From positions 15,921,501-15,985,500 of the forward strand of contig OX485805.1 in assembly GCA_950295325.1 (NCBI GenBank): a DNA stretch of 64,000 nucleotides. The letters run 5' to 3'. The position numbers were made by a program, and so were the translations under genes. A model generated the notes under the pieces. The model worked only from the letters and a program-made list of their open reading frames with translations, was not told the origin of the DNA and searched no databases. This DNA is from Polytrichum commune. Lineage: Eukaryota; Streptophyta; Polytrichopsida; Polytrichales; Polytrichaceae. Shown here one piece after another: positions 22,442-33,639 of this stretch (positions are counted from its first letter, which is position 1; each line of letters opens with the position of its first letter).

Positions 22442-23807
22442 GCCTAGGGTGAACCAGCACCTACACTCGTACCTTCGGGGGATGAAGGCCTCGCCGATGA
22501 CACTGAAAACGTCATCCTTCTTTATGGGAAAGCCCCCCGACATTTTTTCTACACCCGACCGAAAACAGCTGCCCGCCCGCCCGATTTCGAAAAAACTAGT
22601 GTACTTGCATTTTTGAAGGCTACTTGTCCACAAATCCCATATTGAGTGCACTTCATTTTCAAGGCCTCAAATCCAATATATATGTTCACTTCCATTGAGT
22701 AAATAAGCAATTGACTAGATTTCATTTTCAAAGTGAAACCGTCAATAAAGCATGCAATTAACTTGGAAGTCAAAAACATTACAAAATCCTCATTAATACT
22801 GAGGTTATAATTTTTGTCACTTACAATTGAAAGGGACCTTGTCATTCTAAAATGAAACTTAAATTCATGATTTATTTATTTTATTTTAAATATAATATAA
22901 TGTAGTCTAGTATAATATATTTTAAATATACTATAATATACTATACTATTATATATATTTAATATAATATATTTAATACCTTCTACAATCACAAAGTTTT
23001 CATACGCATTTAAACTAGTAAAGTAAGATTGAATGCAACTAAGTCTAATAATTTTTGGTTAATCCTAATGAATCGTATTCAAGCCCAATTAAATCAGAAA
23101 ATATGTGTACCAAATTAATTAACCCTAATTAATTATAAAATGTACTTACTGGAATTAGTCATGATTTAAATGGAATTAACTCCAGTAAATATAATTTATG
23201 ATTAATTAGGCTTAATTAATTTGGTAAGCACATTTTCTGATTTAATTGGGTTTAATTAGGATTAATCAAAATATATTAGACTTAGTTGCATTCAATCTTA
23301 CTTAACTAGTTTAAATGCATATGGAAACTTTGTGATAGTACAAGGTATTAACTATATTATATTAAAAATTAAAAAAAATCATGAATTTTAGTTTTATTTT
23401 AAAATGACAAGGTCCCTTTCAATTGTAAGTGACAAAAATTATAACCTCAGTATTAATGAGAATTTTGTAATGTTTTTGACTTCCAAGTTAATTGCATGCT
23501 TTATTGACGGTTTCACTTTGAAAATGAAATCTGGTCAATTTCTTATTTACTCAATGGAAGTGAACATATATATTGGATTTGAGACCTTGAAAATGAAGTG
23601 CACTCAATATGGGATTTGTGGACAAGTAGCCTTCAAAAATGCAAGTACACTAGTTTTTTCAAAATCGGGCGGGCGGGTAGCAATTTCCGGTCGGGTGCAG
23701 AAAAAATGTCGGGGGGCTTTCCCATAAAGAAGGATGACGTTTTCAGTGTCATCCGCGAGGCCTTCATCCCCCGAAGGTACGAGTGTAGGTGTTGGTTCAC
23801 CCTAGCC
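22442..23807. mobile_element. Mutator-like foldback element (1366 bp, nearly all inverted repeat)
   Basis: The left arm, starting GCCTAGGGTGAACCAGCACC, runs to a centre near 23165. The right arm is its reverse complement to the other end (GGTTCACCCTAGCC, 23794-23807), with roughly 90% identity by eye over about 650 bp. ATCTCAATG flanks both sides (22433-22441 and 23808-23816), a perfect 9-bp target duplication typical of Mutator-like elements. Open frames occur in mirror image (22549-22845 minus and 23404-23727 plus) and encode the same unrecognised peptide beginning MTRSLSIVSDKNYNLS. That follows from the palindrome and need not mean coding. The central 350 bp is very AT-rich. Confidence 0.9.
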
Positions 23808-24589
23808 ATCTCAATGAAGCTCTACCAAGCTAAATACTTCCAACACAATACCACTACAATGAAAAGATAATACTTCGACATCCCACCAAAATTCAAAACC
23901 TATTTTTACCTCGTAAACTACAAACACAACAAATTACACTCCCCCAAGGTCACTAAACAAAATATCCTCCTATCCAACCACACCCCAACATCATCTTCAC
24001 CGCCATTGTTACAATCACCCCATCCCCAACCAATTGCATAAACACACTTAGACTTACAATGGTAACCCTACACCTTGAACCTTGTTTGTGCACTCCACAA
24101 CCAACAAATGTCGCCATTACAACTCCCACCCATTCACTGGATATGATCACAAAATCCCCTTGGACCACCCCACACTAATGGAACTACAACCAAAAAATAA
24201 TAAAATAATAAAAAATCATGTATCTACACAAAGAAATGCTCAAAGCCACCCTCAAAATCTACACACCACTACCCTATACACATTCCATCACAAACCCCAC
24301 AAACCCCACAACCCCCCCCCCTTCATCACCCCAAATCACTTCCAATACCCCATGACACCCAACCTTATACGTCAACACACTCCAGACTAGCATACCAAAT
24401 CTCAAAACTCTCCTTAAACCCCCAATACCCCCCCCCCCCCACCTAGATTCTTTCAAGAAACCAAATTCCCTAAAATTGAAACACTAAATACCTCAACACA
24501 TTAATCTCTTACCACAACCTCATCCATATTTGACAAATCGCATACTTTTGGAAACACAACAACACAATCTTCGTCCATAAAAAAAATCA

Positions 24590-26080
24590 CAATCCACTAC
24601 CCAATTTTAGACCCATCTCCTTAGCCAAAACCATGTATAAACTCTTCACCAACACCAACACCACCCTCTTCCAACAACACGGAGAAACATACCAAATACT
24701 CTATGACAACCAAGAAGGATTCATGAAAGACCGAGAAACAAGTCAATAAATCTAAATGATATTTGTAGCCTTGGAAGATGCCAAGCTCATAGAACAAGAT
24801 ATATACATCATGAACAACAACTTTAAAAATGCCTTGTGCTTCATAAACCACATTCGCCTCTTGGATGTTATGGAAGATTTGTGTTACTCCTCTAACATAG
24901 TGGAGTTTATTGGCAACATCTACACAAATGCCTCACCACCTTCATCGGGCCCTATTTTGGGTAAACTCAACCCGTCCCACCTTAGGAGGGACCATCCAAG
25001 AGGACACCTTCAACCCCTACCTCTTCCTAGTATTCCTTGAACTGCTCCTTTGATAGCTGGAAAGGGACAACTATGGACACTACATATATGTACAATACCC
25101 AAACTAGATCCACCGCATATGATGATAACTTAGCTTTTACAACTCAATACCTTCCCCACCTGCAATCCCAAATCGCCAAATTATAACGCTTCAACAACTA
25201 GGCAAAAATGGAACTTTAGTATCCCCAAATGCACCCTCACAAAAGCCCCCCACAAAACCAAACTAAAATCAAATACTCTCAAAACCAAATTGGAAAATTA
25301 TGACTTCACCTACAAAGGCCAAAAATTCTCCACCCTCTTCCAAAACAAAGCCTATACACACCCATGGACCCAAAACATCCCTTCCCTCTAGTGGTCCACC
25401 CAACAACCTACAACAGTCTACAAAATCAAGATCAAAGCCAATTTCCTAACCCAATCACCTGCAACCATACACCAAAAACTTTACATGGTTAACACCATCA
25501 TTTGTCCTAGAGTTGGATACACCTTTTTTGGGCCCCATTTTCAATACCATGCATCAAAAAGCTTGATCATGCAATAATACAACCAGAAAAAACAAATGAA
25601 AACTTCCCACCTCCACCCTCAATGCCATCGTTTAAACAATCCAAAATTCATTTGGCACTAATGCACACTCCTTCCTACCCATTTACACCCATACATTAAC
25701 CTCACAATTATGCAATGTCCTCAATGATTCTAGTTGCCTTGGTCTAATAGATCAAGGGCTCACCATCACATAGCCAATAAACTCGGAGGCCTCCGCACCA
25801 TTCCCAAATTCATATCACACGCATGGCACCATTCCCTCACTGCATCATCCCTCAAATTGATGCATATTTTCAAAATCCACCTACAACCAACATGCATAAC
25901 TTCCCATATCACCCCTCCTCCTTTAACATCTTTGGCACAACCCCGATTTTGTAGCACAATTAGACACAACCAAACAAATGTCACACCACAAACTCCTCAA
26001 CATCCTTCTCAACGAGGAACTCACCAAAATCCAAGATACTCTCAGCTCCACATGCATACCCATCGTCACCTCATAAACCG
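24590..26080 (+). pseudogene. LINE reverse transcriptase, heavily decayed
   Basis: The frame near 24600-24750 reads NFRPISLAKTMYKLFT and, later, NQEGFMKDRE, matching the finger region of LINE reverse transcriptases (NYRPISL...YK, QxGFRxxR). After a stop, 24756-25040 reads ALEDAKLIEQDIYIMNNNFK. In motif A the expected catalytic aspartate (DFKNAF) is Asn (NFKNAL). Around 25025-25190 shifted frames give AYDDNLAF, a damaged copy of the AYADDLA active-site box. Thumb and C-terminal text (KIKANFLTQSPATIHQKL, near 25420-25490) continues to about 25570, and weaker similarity to 26080. Many stops and frameshifts: dead. Confidence 0.75.
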
Positions 26081-26089
26081 TTAAACCTT

Positions 26090-26361
26090 TTGATACGATT
26101 CTTTGGACATAATAGGTTCATTTTTGAAATTTGGGGCAATTTAGGATCAGAATTAGAGCAAGAACTCTCAAACAATAAAAACATAAGCAATTAATGATTA
26201 TTTAGTGGAAATGGAGTGAAAATGTTCCTTCTCAAGTCACTGACCATATACCAAAATGGGAGAGTCGTCTAGGAAATACTATAGTCATGTGGCAAACATA
26301 TGAATCTGGCCATGGGCAGGCACACCAGCTAGGAAGAGTGGCTTGTGACTAGGAAATGACC

Positions 26362-26400
<39 letters not shown>

Positions 26401-29400
26401 ATCTTGAACGTGCACCTATCTCTCCCAAGGGCAAGTCCCTAATTACCCACCCGTTTGGTTTTAAAAAACTAGTTCATCCATATATCCCCACTATGATTGG
26501 GTGGACCATAGGTGGTAGGGTGCATTTGAAATCAAGTGCTAGGAAAATCACCCATTGAAGTAGTATTCTAACATTAGGATGTTTAGCCTCGGAGTTCTCA
26601 TGAGATTCATGCTAACCCCTAAAGGCTAAGGCATACGTTTTTGTCCAAGCAATCACTATTGCTTAACTATATATATATACTTATATATATATATATGTTA
26701 ATATTTTTATTTTGAAAATGTGGACGGCTAAAAAATTATGTGAACTATCCTAATTTTTTTTAAATGTTTGTATAGTCATTTATGCCATAAGAGGTGCCTA
26801 TTTTCTTTAGTAAGCATTTTATTTGGACCAAAATTTAGACGATTTAGGATGATTTTATTGTGGCCTTTAGGGATTAAGGCCTTGGGTTTGGGCCACCCTT
26901 AAGATGGTGGTATATGTTACTCTAGATAAACCCATCCACATAAGTTCCACACGTTATACGCAATAGGTATGGCACATGTTACAAAGTATTGCCATGTGGA
27001 CCATCTAGATCCCCATAGATGTTGATGTGTTCAACCGTGTTCTTTAGCAAATCAAGCAACATCAGACCAATGTTGATTTTTTGGTTTGGTGCCCTAGAAT
27101 ATGCTCAAAGCACTTGGAGTCAAACAAGGTACACTTGCAACGTGGTGGATTAGTGGACAAGACTTCTACCTGAGGCAATTCAACAATCTTGGGGCTCTCA
27201 ATAGCTCTTACCAACCTTTTTATCATGCTACTACACTGATCATCTCAATTGGGGTCGAGCTACACCACCAGTCAAGAGAACTTGGTAATTTACGAGTTAG
27301 TGAAGATTTGTTGACTAAAATTATAGTTAACTGAAATCAAAACCATACCACGTTGTTAGGAGAATTAGCTAACAACACGAGTCAGTGAAATCCACTAACT
27401 CATGTGTTAGTTAACTAATCACACAACCGCACATCCCAATCGCCACTAATTAAAGATTAACCTATTTAAGAGAGGAGTTAAGGTTGACCAACCAAAGTTT
27501 GGCTCAAATTCCTGAAGTCTTGAACATGATGCTAATTATAATACATTATAACTTTGTGGCCCACACCAATTGTCTTTCATTATGATAAAAGTATAATTAT
27601 ATATATCACATTTTGATAACATCAAGTAGTAGTTTATTCCTATTTTATTGTTAAAAAAATAGTGTTTATTTATTTAAAGTATATGTTAATTTAGGATGAT
27701 GGGAGAATATTCAGGCCACCTCATAACATAATGGAGAAGAGATGGGGAAAATGAAAGGTGGGCATCCAAGGATAAAAACTTGGGCTACTCAATTGTAAAA
27801 GTTAGTTAGCACTAGGGGTATGGATGGCTTAGGATTTCTTCACAAAAGCAAGGTCCCATAAGTTAACTAACTTCTAGTTTGATAACTTTCATTTAAACCT
27901 TAACTTTAACTAGGTGGTGCGGTAGTGGGATAGATTAGTTCCCATATAGGTTAGGTAGCTCATGTGTTAGGTAATTTTCTTAACTAGGCAGTGCAAGCAC
28001 GATACAACTAATTTGACCAACTAATGTAATTAGTTACTCTAACCGGATCCTTAACCATGATGTGTGGCTGGACCTAAGTGAGAGTTGGCTAATAAAGAGT
28101 GTGGGAAATTAGTGCCACCAAAGATCTAGGAAGCATATTCATCCCGACATTATACAATAAAAACACTATATATAGTAGCATTAGGGAAGTTGGTAGTCAT
28201 TAGGGAATTTTTCATTCATAGATTATTAATATTTTGATTGAGCAATAGTGATGGAGGCCTATAACCATGGATACTTCCAGAACCTATTAGTCCATTGTTG
28301 ATTTTTATTAGAGGAAATGCACATTAATACATGTCATACACTAAAATTCTCAAGCATGTAGCTCAGCACAACACTTCAAACATTCATTACATTTTGCAAC
28401 ACCAACAAGTTCAAGTAGCCGCATGACCTTATTGTACATGTAGGTTGGTACGTGAATGAACTCATCACTCTCATAATCCACCTTGCACACAAATCCAAAC
28501 AAATAATAAAATTGTTTGTAATACACTTCTTTCCCTTTCTTTCCCAAAGCTTAAGATGATATATTCGTGAAATATGGGCATACGCAATGTGATATGTTGC
28601 TAATTGTGACTCGGTATGCAACGTCATCCTTGGAGATGATTTTGATTAATACTCCAAATCTAAGATATGGAATGGTAGTGATTCCAACCACATAGTAACC
28701 ATACATGAGTCCAACACTCTCCCATTTTCTTTTGCAATATGTTGTTGGTATTGATAGGTTGCGATATACAATCATCTTGAACTTGGAAGTTGGATGGGCG
28801 TTCAAGCTTGGTGGAAAACGAAAATACGACCGAGGGATTGGGAGTGTAGCAAAATGTAAAACAACCTATGGCGAGGAGAACGAGCCTCCCTTTTGCAAAA
28901 GCAAGGGTGCCATGTTTTCTAGTTCCAACTTTAGCATTGCACAAAGTCCTTGTATTGGCTTGCATTACCCAACATCTTTTGACTAACATGGGGGGCAATC
29001 AAGCAATGTGCCATTGAGAGGCATGAAGGTCGGTTTCTAAAACAGATGTGGTGTGAGTTATGTCACCCTCAGTGGAATTCAAGGACACCTATATGCATGA
29101 ATTTTTAGCTCATGTGTTAGCACAAGGAATTAAGTAATTTGCTTTGTAGGATGGTTATGAGTTGCAGTTGACACCAAGTGGCAAATTGAGCTTCTGTTTG
29201 GTGCACCCAAACAACTATAGGCCTTCCAAGGCACAATCATTAGTGTTAAGATCTTATGCACCAAGATTATACCTCATGGCATGTGCGCAAAGCTTGGGAT
29301 CTCCAAACTTGGTTGCAGCCTCAGCTTCATGGACATCAAATTGGGGCCTTTACCAAACACATTCACCTTGCAACCATAACTTGTAATTTAAAATTTGCAT

Positions 29401-30046
29401 GAATTTACAAATCAAATCGTCCACCATTGCTTTGTACAAGCATTTCATCTTATTGCTAGACTTTCGGAGCCACTTGTTGTGTACTTGTCTCTACAAGGTT
29501 ACATGTTGGTATTTCTACACATTCATGTATTGTCATATCATGTGGACACCGCACATATTGAAGTAAATTTCATAAATTTATTAGATATTAAAAAGTACAT
29601 AACATTGTAAAGTACAAATTGGTAATTTATTTACAATAATCATATGACCACCCCATTGGATGTAATGGAACTGCTAGAATCCCAACCACTTAAGTAGCAA
29701 CGCCAAATGACAATCACCATGACCAACACACATAATCTTTAGTTCTAATGTCGTGCACTATTTTTGCATCCATGTAATCCTTGCAAGGCTATTTGTGTTG
29801 GAACTCCTTTGATATACTTCTATGTCATCTTATCCAAGCTTTATGACCAATGAAAACACAAGTATGCTCATAGCCAACCATTGGTTGGCTTGAGTCACTA
29901 TCCTCTTGGATCTTGACCGCATTTCAATTAATCTAAGCACTATTTGCCATGAAACCCTTGTGGTATGCATTTGGCACTCCATTATTGCCCATTTACAAAA
30001 TGCAAATTTTCTAGAAAATAGTTTGTGCAACACCATCTTTGAAATG
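26090..30046. other. 4 kb AT-rich interval without recognised gene
   Basis: It contains a (GA)n run (26362-26400) and a (TA)n run (about 26669-26697). Open frames (27101-27334 and 28705-28986 plus; 28660-28998 minus; 29162-29386 plus) have no domain I recognise. The region 28550-29000 stays relatively open on both strands and might be a decayed exon. Confidence 0.4.
26362..26400. repeat. (GA)n microsatellite
   Basis: About 19 GA units with one interruption (GAAAGA). Confidence 0.95.
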
Positions 30047-31097
30047 TGTGAGCCCAAAAAGTGTACTCACATGTTAATTAACCCTAATGCAAGTGTTGGG
30101 AAGTAAAGAAGCAAGCAAAAGAGGTGAACCTCACCCTTGGGAAGTTAGAAAAGGTTAAAAATCAAGTGCAATTACCATGTGCGGGGAGGGGAGCCTAAAA
30201 AGGGAGAAGAGGCCAATGAGAAGGGCCAACCCTAGTTTTTTTTCCTTTGGGCGGCCCAAAGATGCCGGGCATCGTTAAAAAAAAGGAGAAGGTTGGAGGG
30301 GTCTCAGTGTGCAAGGGGGAAGAGAAGCTGGGGGTAAGAGGTGGAAGTGTTGCCTCAACCTCGAATGGGTGTGCACAAACGTGTTTGTGCTAATCGAATG
30401 ATGACCGAGTAGAAGTAAAGTGAGTGGAGGCTCAGATGATGTGAACTCGCGATCCTAAGGGAAACATAACAACTAGCTAGAGAGATCAGAAGCGAAAGTG
30501 ACAGAGAGACAGAGAGACAGAGAGTGGACTCGAGACTGCCACAATCAACGATCGAATGGAAGACGCACAAGCAACCTCAACCGCAGTGGAGTTGCGAAAT
30601 TCTTTAAAACTTTTCAATTGGCACAAGGCGGCCCACCTCCGATGATACTATCAATGCACACTCACACAATCGGCCAACAAAGATCAGTAAACTCAACATT
30701 TACAGCGACGCAACCATCGATCTTCCTTGCCACGGGCGCAGGCAGTAGGAGAGTGTGGGGTCCAAAGTTAATTGCAGGGGATCGCCTATGAAGAGCAGAG
30801 CATCGTCTCTCTTTAGCTTCACAATCGGTGAAATCATCAAGAATCTTATATCCTTTAAGAAACAATGAGATAGTTGTGTCGGCGTTTATTTGGATGCTTG
30901 GAGGGAGGAGAACATATCAAGTGGAGGAGGGGAATGGGGGAGGTGACGATGTTGCACCATGTGTATGATGTGACGAAGAAGAGACTCTGAATGCGCGAGG
31001 GAATTGGACTGGGTGGAATCTTTCATGGCGTTTTCCCGGCTCTGGTAGGTTGGGAGACTTGCATAGATCAAGTGTAGGTGGCGGGTATTAATACAAG

Positions 31098-31842
31098 GAG
31101 CTCGTCGATGCCACTGCAAGATTCAAAGAGAAGAATTAATTGTAGTTGGAGGCTATGCAACCCTGTATAAGGCCGTCTCACCAGGCTTCAGAGTAGTGAC
31201 TGTCAAAAAAAGAACTTGTGGGGAGAGGGAAGCAAGGGTTTGGAAGAACCCTCCAATGTTGTCAAATGCGCCTCTGTGATGGTGGTGTCGGTTCCGAGGA
31301 TCGTTGTTGACAACACTACCGCGACGTATGCATTTGGTGCTCTCGTGCACGTTCCATTAAGCCATGGTGTCGCAAACGGAGGCCGGAGGAGCCCATGCGC
31401 ATGGATTTTGCACCCACATAGCTCAAAGTTCGTAATCGCTTCTCCCTCGCTTTCCTCCCACCCGTGTTTCGAAGCTTTTCCACAAGCGGATGCGGTAAAT
31501 CGGTTTTTGTATATTATGGAGCTTGAGAGACCAGATGATGGCTCTTGGGTGGCACTGAAAGGATGATTTGTGGTATTGAGCGAAGCAAAAACAGATGGTA
31601 TTGGGGATTCATAACCTTTTTGTTATAGGAAATTGGCAACATTGTTGGATTACTTGCGGTTTCACATGTTGTGGAGCTTGAGGAAGTGGGTGAAGGCCTT
31701 TAAGTGGTTTTTAGAGGAGGCTCGGTGATGTGGAGCAAAATAAAAGCAAGGTGAGCGGGAGTTCATGCAGAGAGTGAGACAATTGGCAAGGTGAACCATC
31801 CACATCTAGTTCAACTACTTGGTTATTGCAGGACATGGGAGG
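31098..31842 (+). pseudogene. receptor-like kinase fragment (N-lobe), broken by LTR
   Basis: Translated pieces match the start of a plant receptor-like kinase domain in order. ELVDATARFKEKN (31098-31136) is the usual linker. GGYATLYKAVSPGFRVVTVKK (31148-31210) is the glycine-rich loop and the VAVKK lysine. EFMQRVRQLAR (31759-31791) and, after a one-base shift, NHPHLVQLLGYC (31795-31830) are the C-helix and the HPHLVxLLGYC strand. Between the second and third pieces about 550 bp do not fit and may be an intron or insertion. A stop follows KEKN. The kinase text resumes after the nested LTR at 33192 (next entry). No signal peptide, extracellular domain or catalytic loop is present. The fragment lies within the LTR-like unit 30047-33538. 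Confidence 0.65.
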
Positions 31843-33191
31843 TGTGAGCCCAAAATGGTGCCCACATGTGTTCTTAACCCTTTGAAACCATTAGAAGTTA
31901 TGTTTTGATGTTTTATGATTATTCACAAAAATAGAAAAAGAGTGAAACTTTAATGAAGTTATGTTTAGGCATTATATTAGTGTGGAGTGAATTTATGAGA
32001 AGTTAATAGCGTGAAGAAATTCTTTAGGTAGGTGAGCGTAATGGGTGGTGAACCAATGGTAGTTCCTTGGGTTAAATGTTTGAATAGAATGAGAGCCTAC
32101 AAAATAGCAAAAGATCAAAATGCTTATCTTGAGCCTTGGGGGTGCTCACCTACTCCCTCTTAACTCACTATATAAACCCTCACTCTTCCCTCTCTCATCA
32201 TCTTTCCTTGGTGCTCCTTGACACCCCACGTATTATAAGTGTGGGTGTGGGAAGCAAGAACGGAGCACATATGCGTGCAAGGTCTCAAGGTGAAGAACCA
32301 AGACTAATTCACCTTGAAGTTAGCTTGACATTTGTTAGGAGTAGTCTTTGGTTGAGACATTTAGAACTTAGCTTGTTGTATGTGACTTATAGAATTTAGA
32401 TTCATGATATTTAGATTTATAGTGTTTGGAATCATGACATTTAGAATTGTAGCATCCACATTCATGTTGGGTTTAAAGCTCTCTCTCCTCTAAGGAGTTC
32501 AGCTCTTAGAGCTTTGGGAAATACAATATTTAGTTGCTGGAAATACAGTATTTAGTCAAAGGGTTAGTTGCTGGAAATACAGTATTGGGTTCAGAATTTA
32601 GACAGCTGGGACATTAGATTGGGTCATAGTTAGTTAATAAGAATATTACCTAATGCTAATTAGGTAATGAGCATTTAGCTAGGGAGTTGATTACAAGGCA
32701 TCATAAGGTAACATCAAAGGGGAGAACTTGTAGTTAAGTTGTTGGGATTGTAATCAAGCACTTAAGGGTGTCATGACGAAGAATGAACGAACTTGGGAGT
32801 GAATGGCGAAGAATTGCAGAAGAGGATGTAACGCTAAGTGATGAGAGTGATGAGTGTTTTTTAACACTTGTGTATTCATCACATGGAGTCAACAAGTCAC
32901 AACTTCAGCGAGGTGACGAGCACTAGTGAAGAATCAACGGCCAGAACTAAGGTTTCAAGAGGGAAGTCCTTAAGAGCATGTGTAGCTAAGGCCGTGGGAT
33001 GGACCCTTGAGGCAGCCAATGCTATATCCACTCAAAAAAATTGCATTAATAAAACATCATGACTTAAGAGAAGTTGGGGGTTCATTGAGATGAGACTTAT
33101 ATCTTATGTTGCTACTTTTGGTGTGACACATGCGAATCTCAAAACCATCACCCGAACTAGGACGCTTAAGGGTGGTGGGTTTGGCCTCACA
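31843..33191 (+). mobile_element. solo LTR of family 1 (copy A, 1349 bp), inserted in the kinase fragment
   Basis: It starts TGTGAGCCCAAAATGGTGCC and ends GGACGCTTAAGGGTGGTGGG then TTTGGCCTCACA, matching copies at 40082, 40374, 55471 (reverse) and 57217. The kinase reading ends at LLGYCRTWE just before it and resumes GKLHVDEYLESGSLN just after, so the insertion point is inside a codon run. The neighbouring five bases (GGAGG left, TCCGG right) do not match, so the duplication is lost or a border has changed. The frame 32868-33062 has a counterpart in copy C. Confidence 0.8.
32169..32176 (+). promoter_or_regulatory. TATA box of LTR copy A
   Basis: TATATAAA is followed by CCCTCACTCTTCCCTCTCTC, a pyrimidine patch typical of plant core promoters. 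It is the best candidate for the U3/R start of this LTR family and sets its orientation as +. Copies B and C have long CT-rich tracts at the comparable place but no clear TATA. Confidence 0.5.
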
Positions 33192-33290
33192 TCCGGGCAA
33201 GCTTCATGTTGATGAGTACTTGGAGAGTGGAAGTCTCAATAAGTTAATGCGGTTTAATGTGGGAATCAAGAGAGACAACAGTGCCATGGT
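33192..33290 (+). pseudogene. continuation of the receptor-like kinase fragment
   Basis: GKLHVDEYLESGSLNKLM (from 33196) equals the kinase hinge, normally LLVYEYMxxGSLxxx. The frame runs on about 20 codons and ends at a stop near 33297. The catalytic loop and activation segment are missing, so the fragment covers only subdomains I-V. Confidence 0.6.
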
Positions 33291-33639
33291 TGATGCATAG
33301 GAGTAGGATAATTAAACTTAGGAAGAGGATGATATGGCTAGATGTTGTGCTTTGTGACATTGTAAAAGACTCGAGTGTTTGTGAATACTCGAAAGGTTAA
33401 TGAAAAGGTGTTATCCACGCCACTTATCTCACAAGTAAATGGAGCAAGGGTGCATGTGTGAATGATAATTAATGTTGTGTGAAGGAGTCTCCCCCCAAAC
33501 TAGGATGCATTGAAGGGGGTTGATGATTCTTGCTCACAAATTGTATCTCACAACTTTCAAACGTTGACACCTTATAATACTTGCTATTGTACCCATGTCA
33601 TGCCAACATGGTCCAATTTTTCAAACGTTTGATATGTTC

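Larger units (their letters stand above)
19868..26085 (+). mobile_element. decayed LINE (non-LTR retrotransposon) split by three nested insertions
   Basis: The LINE occupies 19868-20508, 22359-22441 and 23808-26085. It is interrupted by a PIF/Harbinger element (20509-22358, which itself holds another) and a Mutator-like foldback (22442-23807). Removing the insertions and one copy of each target duplication rejoins about 3 kb of sequence. The LINE segments share a striking bias on the + strand: rich in C and A and strongly depleted in G, unlike all flanking DNA. Coding content is an ORF1-like lysine/asparagine-rich stretch at the left and a reverse transcriptase at 24590-25190, both broken by many stops. 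Neither terminus nor a poly(A) tail is certain. Confidence 0.75.
30047..33538 (+). mobile_element. LTR-like unit of family 1 containing receptor-kinase fragments and a nested LTR
   Basis: The start TGTGAGCCCAAAAAGTGTAC matches the start of the other family-1 LTRs (31843, 40082, 57217). The end (CCCCAAACTAGGATGCATTG, then GGGGGTTGATG, then CTCACA) matches the family terminus in degenerate form, preceded by TTTGTGAATACTCG as in the LTR at 57217-58922. The flanks AAATG (30042-30046) and AATTG (33539-33543) could be a diverged 5-bp duplication. Without the nested LTR (31843-33191) the unit is about 2.1 kb, longer than its relatives. The excess corresponds to the GC-richer stretch of about 30.4-31.84 kb with receptor-kinase coding remains. 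Either an LTR picked up host sequence or a gene fragment was inserted into it. Confidence 0.5.

Noticed and set aside
22549-23727. Mirrored frames starting MTRSLSIVSDKNY as a duplicated gene
   Set aside because: Both are the two arms of a palindromic transposable element; neither has a recognisable domain or gene structure.
31216-31566. 116-codon plus frame as an independent gene
   Set aside because: It overlaps the region between receptor-kinase pieces, has no domain of its own and probably reads through an old intron or insertion.
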